Made by a program: the position numbers and the translations under genes
Shown: positions 43,001 through 56,500 of the stretch, piece after piece
Layout of the letters: each line of letters starts with the position of its first letter
Numbering within the stretch: position 1 is the first letter of the stretch
Assembly (NCBI RefSeq): GCF_011397635.1
Contig: NC_064753.1
Location: 42,094,322 to 42,158,321 of the forward strand
Origin: Epinephelus fuscoguttatus
Taxonomy: Eukaryota > Chordata > Actinopteri > Perciformes > Serranidae
Direction of reading: 5' to 3'
Length of the DNA: 64,000 nt
The notes under the pieces: generated by a model
What the model saw: only the letters and a program-made list of their open reading frames with translations
The model's database searches: none
What the model was told of the DNA's origin: nothing

Positions 43001-46000
43001 CAATATTGCTCCACAAAATTTTGCGATGCTATGCCGTATCGATTTTTTCCCCATGCCTACTGTCACCTACCTCCAAGTTGAAATTATTTTTTACCACTTT
43101 GTTTCCCCCAAGGTTGCCACCATTTCCATGATGTTTTTTTTTTGTTTGTTTGGTTTTTTTGGCTTTTGCAGAGATCTCTCAAGTTCCTCCACACGCTGCG
43201 GCAAAGAGCCTCTTCTTTCCTCAGTGTGGTGGCTGTCTCTTTCCAAGAAGGTCATTTGACTGTCATCGTAGTCTCTCAATGAAGAGTTGTAGAGATGTCT
43301 GCACAGGCGAACCTTTTCGGCCAGTCTCCCCTGTTAAACTAAAAAGCGCAGCACACACAGTGGGTGCCTAGTTACAAAAATTCAGAGGTGCACAACCAAG
43401 TGCTGCTGCAATTTTTGGAGCCTTTATGTCAAAAGGGATTAGTACAGTATTTTCTGGCATGCGAACCTCGTGCTCGTGATAACAGCATAAACCACACTGA
43501 TGGTATAAAACTCCCATTGTTTTCTATGGAAGACCTGGGTGTTACACACAAAATGGGCAACTTAAGCAGGCAATGATGAACCTGCACTTGTATAGCGCAT
43601 TTCTAGTCTTCCGATCACTCAAAGCGCTTTTTACACTGAGGACGCATTCTCACTGGCGCTATTTGGTCCGCTTTAAACGAACCCTGGTCTGCTTCCACAG
43701 ATAGTTCGGTTTGTTTGGAGTGGTGTGAATGTCATTCAAACTCTGGTGCAGACCAAGCAAGCGAACCCTGGTCCGCTTGAACACTGGGGGTCTCGGTTCA
43801 CTTGCAGGTGAACCCTGGTGCAGTTCACTTACAGTGGGAAATGCAAATGGACTATCCTGCGAACCAAAGAGAGGAAGTGAACCAAAGAAAGAAAGTGACG
43901 TATGTTGGGTAGAAAAAAACAAAGTCAACAGCGTGAACAGGGAGAAGCAGAGGTTAAAACAGAAAAAGGTGGAAAATGTCTCGTGGGCAGACGTGGAGTA
44001 GCGAGGAGGTGCAGGCACTTATTGATATATGGTTAGAGAACTATATATTGCAGTTGCTTGTGGCTAGCCACAATGGATTTCCATTTTTGGTCCTGGCCAA
44101 TTGAAGAGCCATCTTTTCTTCTTCCTAATGCTTTTTTTCTTCCTGGTCAGTGCTCGTTTTTACTTATGAACTAATGGATTGGGTATACCCTGGACAGTGC
44201 CTTGATTAAGCTCCTCTGAATGTTTTTTCATCTCTCCATGGCATTTCTTTTACTTATGTACAACTTTGTAGTTGCTGCATATATGATTACAAATAAACTA
44301 AGATAAATGCCTTTTAGCTGTTGATGAATTTGGATTATACGTGTTAAAAAATATACATTTTTGTAATTTGCTGGTATAGTTAACTATTAAATAAATACTT
44401 ATGTCCTTTTCTAGTACAAGTGTACTGTGTAATACCATTTGGTAACATGACAAACTGAAAGTGATAACGACACTCCGACCTCTGCAAGTACACTGGTGTG
44501 TGTGTGTTGAGTGTGATTTCCTTCCTCTGTCATTGCAGGGTGCAAAAGAGGACCCAGCCCAGAGTAAAGAGCCAAAGTTCCTGGGTAAGGCTGGCTGGGT
44601 GAAGAAGGCCCCCGGCAGACTGCTGGCAAGCTATAAGGACCGCTACATCCATGTGGAGAAGACAGAGATTGTGGTGTATGAAAATGAGGTGTGTCACCAT
44701 TTCTGCCACAAGTCATGTCTTCATACTCGAACAGCACACTCAGTAATTTGAACCATATTACTGTACAGACTCATGTCAACTGTTGAACCTTTACATTCAG
44801 TTCCGTTTTCATATCACAGACACAAAATAGTTCAGAATTAACAACAGTATGAGATAACAGATATATCTGGGTACAAAGACAGCACAGCACTGATTCATTG
44901 ATATTAATAAAAAGCTAAGATAACCAGCTTTATCCTTTAATTTAAACAACATATTTGCAGATAATTAACCCATAACCTTGTGTTGCAGGACCTGCAGAAC
45001 TGCTTAGAGAGGCTCGACCTGGAAAACTACGATCATTGTCATGAATTAAAGAGCCCCTTCAAGAAGAAGCACAGACTGATTCTGATTCGATCATCCAAGC
45101 CTGGAAATAAGGTGAGCAAGTAGAGTGGGCAGCATGCAAGTGAGAAATGTCATTGTGACACAAAATTTGATAGATCCATTTTTAAATGATCAATACTCTG
45201 GCAAAAGATATAGAGGAATTTAAAGGGGAAGCAGTGCCGGCCTGTGGCATAGGCCAGAGGTTTCCAACTGGTGGGGGAAGAAAAAAATAAATGTTATCTT
45301 TTGCTATTTTTTACTAATACTATTACTACTGTTATTTTGAAATATGACATAAGGCCATAAGACTACAACGACATAGCAAAGCCTACTAAATAATAGAGAG
45401 GCCTTCTTTTCTGAGTCCCTTCCACCCCCTGGCCCCCCTCCCAGCTTGTTACACTTTCTCTGCTCTCTGGGGGAGATGAGCGATTTATCCGACATCATGT
45501 GAACCCCAAAACACACTGTATAGTTATCGTATAGAAATGACAAAAGCTCTCTGGTGCCCACTCAACTACCACTACACTACTGAGAGGAGTGGATGTGTAG
45601 AGAAAGAAATCCTTGTTGAAATCGGCAGGAAAAGAGCTAGTTATCGTTACCTCTAAGCAGCCGGTGGCCGCGACGAACAGCTAGAGGGGTCGCATTGATT
45701 TACATTGTGAAGCGTTCTAGCTCTAGTCTAGTTAGTAAAAATTAGCATTTGGGGACAGTAAATTATAACATTCTCATGTAATCTGTGAGCCAGGGGGAGG
45801 CTCACCTAGGGCACCAAATGTGCCAGGGCTGCCTCTGACGGGAAGTATTATAGTTTCCCTTATTTTCTGTCATATACATATAAGACTTTCAGAAAATGAG
45901 GTAAATGTATGGTAAAGTAATATCAGTGAGCAAAAACCTCAGGCTTTAGACCATTCTGAATACTCCAAGTGTTTTTTCCTCTTTCGAGACCAGCTGATGT

Positions 46001-49000
46001 CAGCTTGTGAAGGATTTCTTTGTATGGTTGTCTGGGCATGCTACTATGCTAGTGTTTAAATGTAGCCTACACTGCTACATGTAGCTACATGCTAACATCA
46101 GGGAAACATGTAATCTTGGATGCTCTGATTTTGGATCATTTTTCTGCTGCAACATGTCCAGTTGTGTTTAAGAATTGTATTCGTGATTTTTTACAGTAGA
46201 AACTGCCGTTATTCTCCGTCACAGTCATTCTCCAGCTGCAAAGGATACAAAGGATTCAGATCGGCTGACCAGTCAGTCGGAGCAAACTGGACTTTTCAGG
46301 AGGGGAGCTCAAAGAGGCCGCAGCTAAACAGAGCAGTTTAGACAGAGGGTTAATACAGGTGTTCCAGCACAGGTAGTATGAGGAAAAACTAAGAGTTTTT
46401 TCAACATTTAAGTGTATAAACAAGTTCTCGTAGAAACATTAAATACAAGCATCAACCTGAAATGATCTTAAAGGGTCTGCTTTTATCAACATTACACCCT
46501 TTCAGTTAATCTGTAATTTGTACAATATGCATCAACTTCTCCTCCAAGTGCCGAATTATTTCTAACTTCGAACGTTAATATTATTAAACTAAAAGTATCT
46601 GTGTGGGTGTATCGGCATGAAGTGAGAACTTAAAATGTAGATCAGCTATTCAAACTGTGACATATGGAAGTGGGAAGTGAAACTGAAGAAGCAAAACATG
46701 TAAATGACAATAGCAAATGGGCAACATGTACTCACAACAAATGTAGAACAATAAACAAAACTAAAACCTACTCTACTGTGTCTGTCCCACCCTGTAGTAA
46801 GTTTAAAAACTAATTTCATTATCTTGGGTTGAAGAGCAGCTCAAAACCCTGTTTTAGCTTCAACACGCCCCCTTCACAGTTTCAGAGATGCACTTGAACT
46901 CTGACACGCATGCTGACAGGAAGTTCACTATCTGATACCTGAAAACAGAAGTTGTGAAGTTTGGTCATGGTGTAACGAGATTGTTGTGAAGAGATAATTC
47001 ACTTTTGACTGAACGTCGACAAAAGTGTTCCACAAAGAGATTTAAATAAAACAGAGGCATGATCAAATAGTAGTATAATATAAAAAATATATATATACAT
47101 TTCATGTATGATTATCGTGGCCAAAATAATTTTGAAAAAATCAAACATAACAAAAACTGGAATCACATAACCTTACTTTTTATAAATAAAACAAATATTT
47201 TTATTGCATCACAGACAGGACAAAGGTCTTTTCTTAGTAAACATCCATTTAGCGGAAAAACAAACAATCTTAAAAAAGCTAATCAGAAATCAAAGACCCC
47301 TGGTATGGAAAAGGATAAATTAATTAAAAAACGGGCTGCCTTTGTAATTGTTGCAGCCCGAAATGCCTGATTTTTTTGGCAGCATTTCTTAAAAATATAC
47401 CTTAAGCCGTTTTTTCTATCACAACAAGAATTTAAAAAGAAAATGTATTTTTTAAAAGTGTAAAATTATTACATTATTATTATTACATGATGCATTTTTA
47501 GAGTCAATATTGGTGTAAAATAAAATAGATATAAAAAAAAATCTTTGCTTATCCAAAGTTTTCTTTGATTTAGAAGGCAACAGCAAGGTCCACGAGGATG
47601 AAACAGGCCTTGTTTTTAGCTGGTGGAGACCAAAACCGAGCTACAAGAGAGTGAATGTTGGATTTAAATCCATCAGGAGGACACAAACATTCATTCATTC
47701 ATCCTCTTGAGGGTCGCGGGGGGCTGGAGCCTATGCCAGCTGACATCGGGCGAGAGGCAGGGTACACCCTGGACAGGTCGTCAGACTATCGCAGGGCTGA
47801 CACATAGAGACAAACAACCATACAGGCTCACATTCACACCTACGGACAATTTAGAGTTATCAATTAACCTAGTCCCCAGTCTGCATGTCTTTGGACTGTG
47901 GGAGGAAGCCGGAGTGCCCGGAGAGAACCCATGCTGACACGGGGACAACATGCAAACTCCGCACAGAAGGGCTCCCACGCCCAGGATCGAACCACCAACC
48001 CTCTTGCTGTGAGGCGAGAGTGCTAACCACCACACCACCGTGCCGCCCATAGGACACAAACATGACTTTGAATAAATGCTTATGTCTGGATATGTAATGA
48101 GGCAACTGTTTGATAACCTAAATCATCTATAACAACTTAAAATGATGATGATGAGTCTGTGGATGTAGACATGCTGAAGTATGAGCCTGTCTTTGCACTG
48201 TGCGGTAAACTCTTCAGCACAGTTTCAATAAGGCTGTGGGCTGGTGTGAGTTGTCGTCACTTCCTCATTGAGGTCAGCTTTTATTTTTGTGCACTGGCTC
48301 TAAGTAACTGAGTGAACAGTATTTAAATAATTATTTACCCAGGGTTGATTTAATGAGCACATATGCTGTTGTAGAAACCTGCGACCTGCCACAGTGTTAT
48401 TTGTTTGCATCTCTGCCAGAGCACCTGGAGGGGCACCTCAGCAGTTTATAAAGAGACACATGTCAGTACCCAGCCTGAGGTCTGAGCCCTCTAGTTACAA
48501 ACCACAAGCTTCTCTAACCTTTACACCACTGCTGCTCCCACACAGCGCTGCAGCGCTGTTCTCAGTCACTGAAATGGTGAAAGACTCATCGAGATCTGTT
48601 TGTCCAGACTAAGAGTTAGGGTGGGTTCATATAATTTGTATATTATATATCCTCTACGGATAAATGGTACATTTAAGAGGCAAATATTGAAAGTTGACTT
48701 TAAATATTTGGTCTCATTCTTTAGCTCGTTTTCTTAGCTCGTGTTTGATATTTGCAGATCTAAATAGGTCATAAGACTATCTTTTGTTTGATACAGAGGA
48801 ACTTAGCAGTTTTTTCACATTTGATTATATTTTTTAAAAAATTTAAATATGTTGATATTAATCCTACAAATGTTTGGGAAAAGTAATTGTTTTGGTGTTA
48901 GTACTGGGACTCATTCTGTTGGCAGTGATATACAAAATCTTTAGGCTTTCTCCAGCCCTCATTAATATCATTAAAGGTTCAGTAGTTAACTTCTGGGTGA

Positions 49001-50527
49001 AGAAGAAGGGTCATTTAAACTAAGACGGCAACGAAATTGTCTAACTGGAGCGACAACAAGATTCGGGAACTTCTGACATCATCAGACAAATTCAAGGAGC
49101 TTCAAGATACTCAGTTGTTTATGACCAAATTACAATCCAGCTCTACCCAGGCACTAAATCTGGCCCAAATCAAATGGAGTATTTCAATCAGGAGAGACAT
49201 AAGAATGAAGTAAAGATAATGTTTGATATAGAATATGAGTGTACAGATTAACACATGATTTGTGATGAGATTTAACAGAATTCTTTTGCGCTCGGACACC
49301 AGAGGGAGATATTTTGTGATTAAGGGACATATGAGCGGCAGCAGGATAAATCCCCCATGAAGTCCACACTCTGGTGGTGGTGGTGGCTGCTGACTGAGGT
49401 GGATGAGGCTGATGAATCTGTAAAGATAAGGTCAGAGGTCGGCAACCTTTATTATTAAAAGAGCCATTATTGGCCAGGCTAACCACTGATATTGAAGTTC
49501 AGCAAGATTAAGAGGATAAGGCACCAGGTCGTCGACGTATAACACACATTTTAGTTGGTGCAACATGAAAACATTTCTTTTTGATGTGTACGCTAAACAT
49601 TTTTACAGTTGTAGGATGCAATAATCACTTTAGGCCTACAACAAAGACAAAAAAAACCCCGAGTCATTATTCATTGCCGTACAATTTTATGTTAAAGACA
49701 CAGGGAGCCAGTGGAGAGGGTCCAAAGAGCCGCATGCTGCTCTGGAGCCGCAGGTTGCCTACCCCTGATGATGGAGAGGTGCAGGTTGTGCAGGACTGCA
49801 GCAAGAAAGATCTGCAGCAGAAAAAGAGCCATATCAAAAATGAGGAGAAGTAAGATGATAGGCTGACAGAGAAGGTGTGTCGCTGTGATGTTGGTTGATT
49901 GTAAATCAGCTGACAAATCAGCCGATGACTCAACTGACAGACCCAGACAAATGACAGCTAGAGATAGTGAGTAAGCACGCATGCAAGGAGTGAATTGCAG
50001 GGTGAGACAGAAAACTTAGAGCCTGAGCATGAATAGCATTGTCTTCCTGACGCAACATTCGTTAAAGCCTCATCTCCAGTCGGAGAGAACGCATCTGAAA
50101 AGAAGTGAGTTAAAAGAAATTGACAGCTTCCTCATATAGATAAACCTATACCTTAGACTTTTCTAAATATACAGTTTTTATTCCCATTTAACCAACTTTA
50201 TGAGGTCATAATGTGTCATTGTTGTGTTCACAGTTTGCTCTGAGTGGCCTGTTAATGCAGCTGTAAAGTGGCGCCCCCTTGACTTAAGAGCCTGACCATA
50301 AATCGCAGTGTCGCAGCTTCAAGTCCAGCCTTCACCTTTGTTTCATCTCTATCCCTCATTTCCTTCCATCTCTCTTTAAAATGGACAAAAATATTTTAAG
50401 AAATGCAGCATCAAAAATGTAACACACAAGTAGTGAATTATTTTGCCGTAGTAGTGCAAAGAGACGTGAGTGAAGACTTTTCCAACGTCACAACTTGAAC
50501 AGTTGCCATCGTGACAATGTGGACAGC

Positions 50528-50566
<39 letters not shown>

Positions 50567-53500
50567 TGTGTGTGTGAGTGAGACAGACAGAGGTGCACTT
50601 ATTACTTCACAAACACACTCTCTGCTCTCTGGTGCATGTGTGTCAGTTTTTCCCCCAGTCTGGATGCAGCGACCAGTCTGCGGAGTGAGTCAGACACCAG
50701 TGTACACAGATGAAACTGAGCCCTAGACCTGAGCTCTGTCTGAACATGCTGCTGTCTTTACTGATTTGAAACACCATCAATTTCAGGTTGTGGCTCTGTA
50801 ACTTGTAATGATGTTTTGATGAAGAAATTAAAGGCAGCCTGTGGAGATTTCCACTTCTAGTAGGACTTCTGTTCCTACCTTTCCTCTAACGTGGTCCACA
50901 GTTTTCTTGGCAGCCTTATGACAATAAACAAAGGTTACAGTATTGTAATCCTAGTTCCTACTGGACTCTGAGTAATACTCTCCTCCATTCAGAAGCATGC
51001 ATTCGTCCACTGAAATTTGCATAAATATAGCCGGCCAATCAGGATATGCCCACCAAAATACATGTGGACTCCACAGCAGAGTCCTGTGTAGGACTATTTT
51101 CCTGATTTTCTCATTGTTACGCCCCCGTCTAGAGGGGTAGGAGCACAACATGAAACTGTGGAAGGCTGCTCCCTCCTTGGTCCCCAAACCAGATAACTCA
51201 CAGCAGGAATTGCAGTTCAAAGTGAAGTTATTTATTACTTTATTAAAAACAAACAAAAATACACTCACTGGGAAAAATATACAAAATGGCAGCCCACCCC
51301 TCCAGCTTCAAAGTGAAGTTAGAAATAATAAGAGTGAACTATTGAAACAAATTAAATGCTCACAGTGTTTCTACAAACACAGATACGAAAATCTCACTAA
51401 GACGGCCCAGAGGAGGCACGGTCACTACAGAAAAGCCAAATCTTCAGATTTAACACAAACACAATACTAAAGGTGTAGAGGCAGAGGACAGGAACGCTGC
51501 TGCTGTCAGACAACTGTCGATCGGCCTGTGGGGAAGCCAAGGATTGGGGTAGTTGGGGAGCCAATCAGCGGTCCACACTCGCCCAGACTGAACCCACACC
51601 TCGAGCCTATCAGCACCTCACCCGTATTTAGGAGACAAAGATCCTCACACACAAGAAGCACTTGCTCTCACAATCAAACATGTGAAGGACACAGAGAACT
51701 GAAACACATCAAAATACAGCTGGAGCTGTAACACATTCTGAACATACGTGCCTGCACAGTAGATTAGTTATCGGAAGAAACGGAGCTCCAAAAAAATCCA
51801 GTCTAATCGGCAGATGCTGATACTGTGTCAGTGTGCCACGAATAAATGAATGTATGGGAAACTCTGGTTTTGGTATCCATCGTCTGTTAATTTCTGAATA
51901 AAGTAAAATAAAAAAGGGGAAATGTTGCTTAAAAAAAGGTGGAATATCATCATTCAGCATTTCAAAACAATCCCCTACTTGTTGAACTCTGAGTTCCTGA
52001 ATCTGTTAGTAGTTTGCAGTCCATTGTGGTTGTTCAGTGTGAATGAAGTAAGTGGGTCTGACCAGGATGTGAACAGCTACTTGGCCGCCTCTTGGTTTCT
52101 CCGGGGTAACCCTCTTCAGCTCTGGCTCCGCACGGCTGAACGATGCCAAAAAGATTTATTTAAAGCAGCACAGCAGCAGCAGTGTGTCTCACCACCAGTC
52201 ACCTGCAGCTGCTTCTCTGCAGTTAAGATACTGTAAGGTACACTTGTAGATTTAAGATACAGAAATGTTAGGTTTTGACAGGCAGGGTGAAAGATTTAGT
52301 TTTCTGTGTGTAGAAGAAAAAAGTTCAGAAAAAGGAAATTCTCCCTAACACACACTGTTTGTTATTTTAAAATGACTGTTGTGTAACAACAGCTGACATG
52401 AGTCATTTCTCTGTCGAAAGGTCCACGATGTGAAGTTTCAAGCTGCGTCTGCCGAGGAGAAAGACGCCTGGATTAAAGCTCTGCTCGATGGCATCAATCG
52501 AGCAAAGAACAAAATCTTTGATGAGGTAAACGTCTCTTCATTTCAGCCCTCACTGAGTTTTCATACACGTTCAGCTCCTCACAGCTCAGATGGATTCAGT
52601 GGAAAAGTGAATGAATAAGCGTAATGTTTTCACAGGTGACGGTTGATGAAAGCAGTAATTTAGAGCATGTTACTCGATCAAGGCCCAAAGGAAACCGTAA
52701 CCGACGGCCACCAACCAGGATACACATGAAAGAGGTTTGTGTTTGTGTGTGAATGTGAGAATCCATTCACGTGTGTGTGAAACAAGACACTGTGTGGTTA
52801 GCTCTGCTGCTACAGTAAGTAAGTGAAGCTTTAAATCTCAGCTGAGTTTCTTGCCCTTTGCGTGGTTTTCTTATTGGTTCAGACACACATGGTAAGTATG
52901 AATGTGTGACTGTCTCTGGATAAGAGTGTCTGCTAAATGGCCAAACGTCCTCATGTCCCAAGGCCTGTACTATGAAGCAGGATTTGTGGTTAGGGAGGTA
53001 ACATCAGGTTTAACCCTTCAGGTGTATGGCAGTTGCTATCAGCACCCAAGTGTACAAAGCCAACAATGCTACAGGAATGATACACAAATGGGTCTTTTGA
53101 GCTATTCTGCTAAAGTTTATGTAGCCTACACAGTGTGCATTCAGCAGCTTTATAATCCTCAAACCTGAAAATAATAAGTCAACTATCAACCAGCTCAGTC
53201 AATTCTGAGTCTTGCTAACCAGCCACAAGCATGTGTATGTAAAAGAGGTGGGACTGCAAATTAAAAGTGAGATCATTAGAACCATTAATGAAGTACTTAA
53301 TATGATATGAGAGGTAATATTTATTACCTGTTTATGGGACAGCAAAAAGTCACATTTGTTGGTGTGAAATGTAAACGATGGCCTACAATAGTGTCCCTTT
53401 TGTCACCGAAAAGTATGACTAAATATCGTCGTCAACGAACCTTTATCACGTGACGAAAACGAGACGAGACGCAACGTAAATGGCGGTCATGTGACGATAA

Positions 53501-56500
53501 CTATAATTAAATATATAATGCAATATTGTTGACTAATAAAAATGAGATTAAATGTGGTTTACAAAATAAAACCTCTGCTAAAATGTCTCTTCATTTTCGT
53601 TGACCAAAACGAGACGAGACGAAATAACGTTATAATGTTTAGTCGCGTTATTATTATTATTATTATTTTGCACTCGCTCTCATGTGATATTGCTTTTATA
53701 CAACAGTTCAACAACAGCTTAAACAGCAATGCTGAGTAAGGAAATGTTAACAAAAGGTGATGAAATAAATTATTTAAGTATGTTATGTAGCTCCGCGAAA
53801 AAAAAAACAGTCCCCCCAGTCTGTTGCCAGGCAACGCAGCACACACACCAGGAACTCACAAGCTACTTTGTATTTACATTGATCTGCAACTGTGTAACTT
53901 CGTCCAGTTCGGCTGATGAAACCTTGGCAAACCTGGATGTTGGCACGGCCAGATTCAGCTTCCACTCTCTCTCATCCTCATCAGTACCTCATCAGATGAT
54001 CACTGAGAATTCCTGACCATGTTCGCTTCATTTTTGCTCCTCTCCAGTTTGTCGAGGGCGGCTGATGTTACACAGACACACCTGGAAGTCTGCACAGAAG
54101 AGTCCTGGCTTTCCTTTTCCTCGTCCTCTCCTGACGACCACTCATAATTTAATTCAAATGTAATTTTGGGGAAAATATCTATCTTCTTGGTGTAACGCTA
54201 TAGTGTCAGTTTGTGTCAATGTAGCGAGTGTGACAGTTGGTTAATTAACGGCTGTATTTATATTTATAACACCTGTGAGCGGAGTGATTTTACTGTTACA
54301 AGTCCCAGTGATGTTATACTCTATATCAGCACTCACGGAATGGTTTGGTTATACCATACTAGGTACTTATACTATATTGACTGGGTATAATAGAATTGCA
54401 TTACTAAAAAGAGACTAAAATACAATTTTCATCGACTAAAACTAGACTAAAATGTCATCCGTTTTCGTCGACTAAAACGAGACGAAAATAGTCATGGATT
54501 ATTCTGACTAAAATAAGACTAAAATGCACAGGCTATTAGTTGACTGAAACTTGACTAGACAAAAAAAGAGTATGAACGTGACTAAAACTAATAAAAACTA
54601 AAATGACAGTTTGACACAAAGACTAGACTAAAACTAAAATTAAAACAGGCCGCCAAAAACAGCACTAGCCTACAATCTTACAATACATGAAGAAGCTGTA
54701 GAAACACTAGAAATAATTTCCAAATGTTAAAAGCAGACAGAGGCTTTTAATCTGAAATATCTGTACAGGAAGTGCTGAGTGTAATAGACAGCAGCTTTGC
54801 AGCGAATGAAAAAAGAAAAGAAGAGATCAATATTCATTTGTGAATGGAAACAGTATTTCTTTTAAAAAGAGGAACCAGCCATTGTGTTTGTATAACAGCT
54901 TTTATTTTAGAAATGATGGCACATTGGCTTTTAATTTAACTAACTGTCTTGTTTGTGTGATATTTTTTTCCCCTTTAGATAGCTGATGTGTCGTCTGATG
55001 GTATCCTGCGCTTGGATCTTGATCTTGAAGATGCCACAATTCCTAATGGGACCCATCATGCAACTGTTGACGGCACTGGAGCCCCCAAAGCGGCCCCGAC
55101 TCCTCCGTCCAATGCCAGTGAAGCTGCAGAGAAACAGACAGGAGGTGCTGAGGAGGAGGCTAAGACTGAGCCAGAGGTCAGTCCCCAGAAAAAGGTCCTC
55201 AAACCTCCCATGCCCCCCATCAAAGAGGCTAAACCCAGTACAATACCTGAGGATGAACCAGATAAGGATGAAGCCCCCGAGAAAAAGGTCCTCAAACCTC
55301 CCATGCCCCCCACCAAAGAGGCGAAACCCAGTACAACACCTGAGGATGAACCAGATAAGGATGAAGCCCCCGAGAAAAAGGTCCTCAAACCTCCCATGCC
55401 CCCCACCAAAGAGGCGAAACCCAGTACAACACCTGAGGATGAACCGGATAAGGATGAAGCCCCTGAGAAAAAGGTCTGTATAATACTATACAATGCAGAA
55501 CTATTTGTGTATGTCTTTCTGTTTGGCTAAAATGGTCAATAAAATATGATTTCATGTGTTCAAGGTCCTGAAGCCACCTATGCCTCCGTCTAAGGAAGCA
55601 AAGCCCTGCGCTTCACCTGTTGAAGAAGCTATAGAGGAGGACAAAGCTGAGAAGGTGGCTGAAAAGAGTCCTGATGCCAGGAAAAAGACAGTTCCACCAC
55701 CAACCCCTCCCAACAAACCCAGCTCCAGCGGCTCCATAAGCAACCTTGTAGAGGCCTCACAGTCCAGGCCGAACTCCCCTCCCACTCCTCCATCCAAAGA
55801 GAAGAAGCCCTCCCATCCTACTGTGGAGCCGGACCAAGAGGTTCAAGACACGGCTGATGAGAATGAGGAGAAGGAGGAAGGTGATAAGAAGGAGGCAACA
55901 GGAGAAGCTGTGGAAACAGATGAGGCTACACCCAGTGTCAAAGATGATAAACCTGAGAGTCCCAGTGAAGAAGGAGAGGTTTCTGAAGAAGAATCAGGGG
56001 AGAATAGTGGCGTAAACGAAGCATCTGACAGTGAGCCTCAAATCCCTGCAGAGCCCATCAGAAAGAGCCCCAGTCCTCTTCTAACCCCCAAGAAAAAGCC
56101 TGAGAAACCTGTTGAGCCTGACACGCAACACACAGATGACAACACAACCGTAATGCAGACTAATGAGGGACAGGACCCCACTGCATCACTGCAAACAGCC
56201 TCAGATACCTCAGCCAGTTCTCCTCAAGCAGAAGAGGCACCACCCAAGAGTGAACCCCCCTCAGTAGTTGTCTCTTTGGATGACAGCCTCAACTTGAGTC
56301 CACTGATCTGTCACTTGCCCGGGGAGAAGAAAAAGAAGACAGAGGAGAAGTCTGTAGACAGTGGTCGGCACTCAGATGATGATAGCGAAGGCTCTGGGAC
56401 TGAAGACACACTGGCGACTTCCACAGCTGCATTGAGAGGAAGCCATCCTAGTCTGGATGTGTTGGACACCAATGAGGACGACGTTCAGATCCCTGTTAGT

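Noticed and set aside
43659-44018. 119-codon minus-strand ORF
   Set aside because: It lies within the Harbinger-like fragment and has no recognisable domain.
47104-47370. 88-codon Lys/Asn-rich ORF in plekho2 intron 3
   Set aside because: Composition is as expected from AT-rich DNA; no domain and no splice sites that fit.
54986-55493. ORFs of 165 (plus) and 145 (minus) codons over plekho2 exon 6
   Set aside because: Other-frame shadows of the 93-bp coding repeat; a repeat whose length is a multiple of three keeps every frame open.
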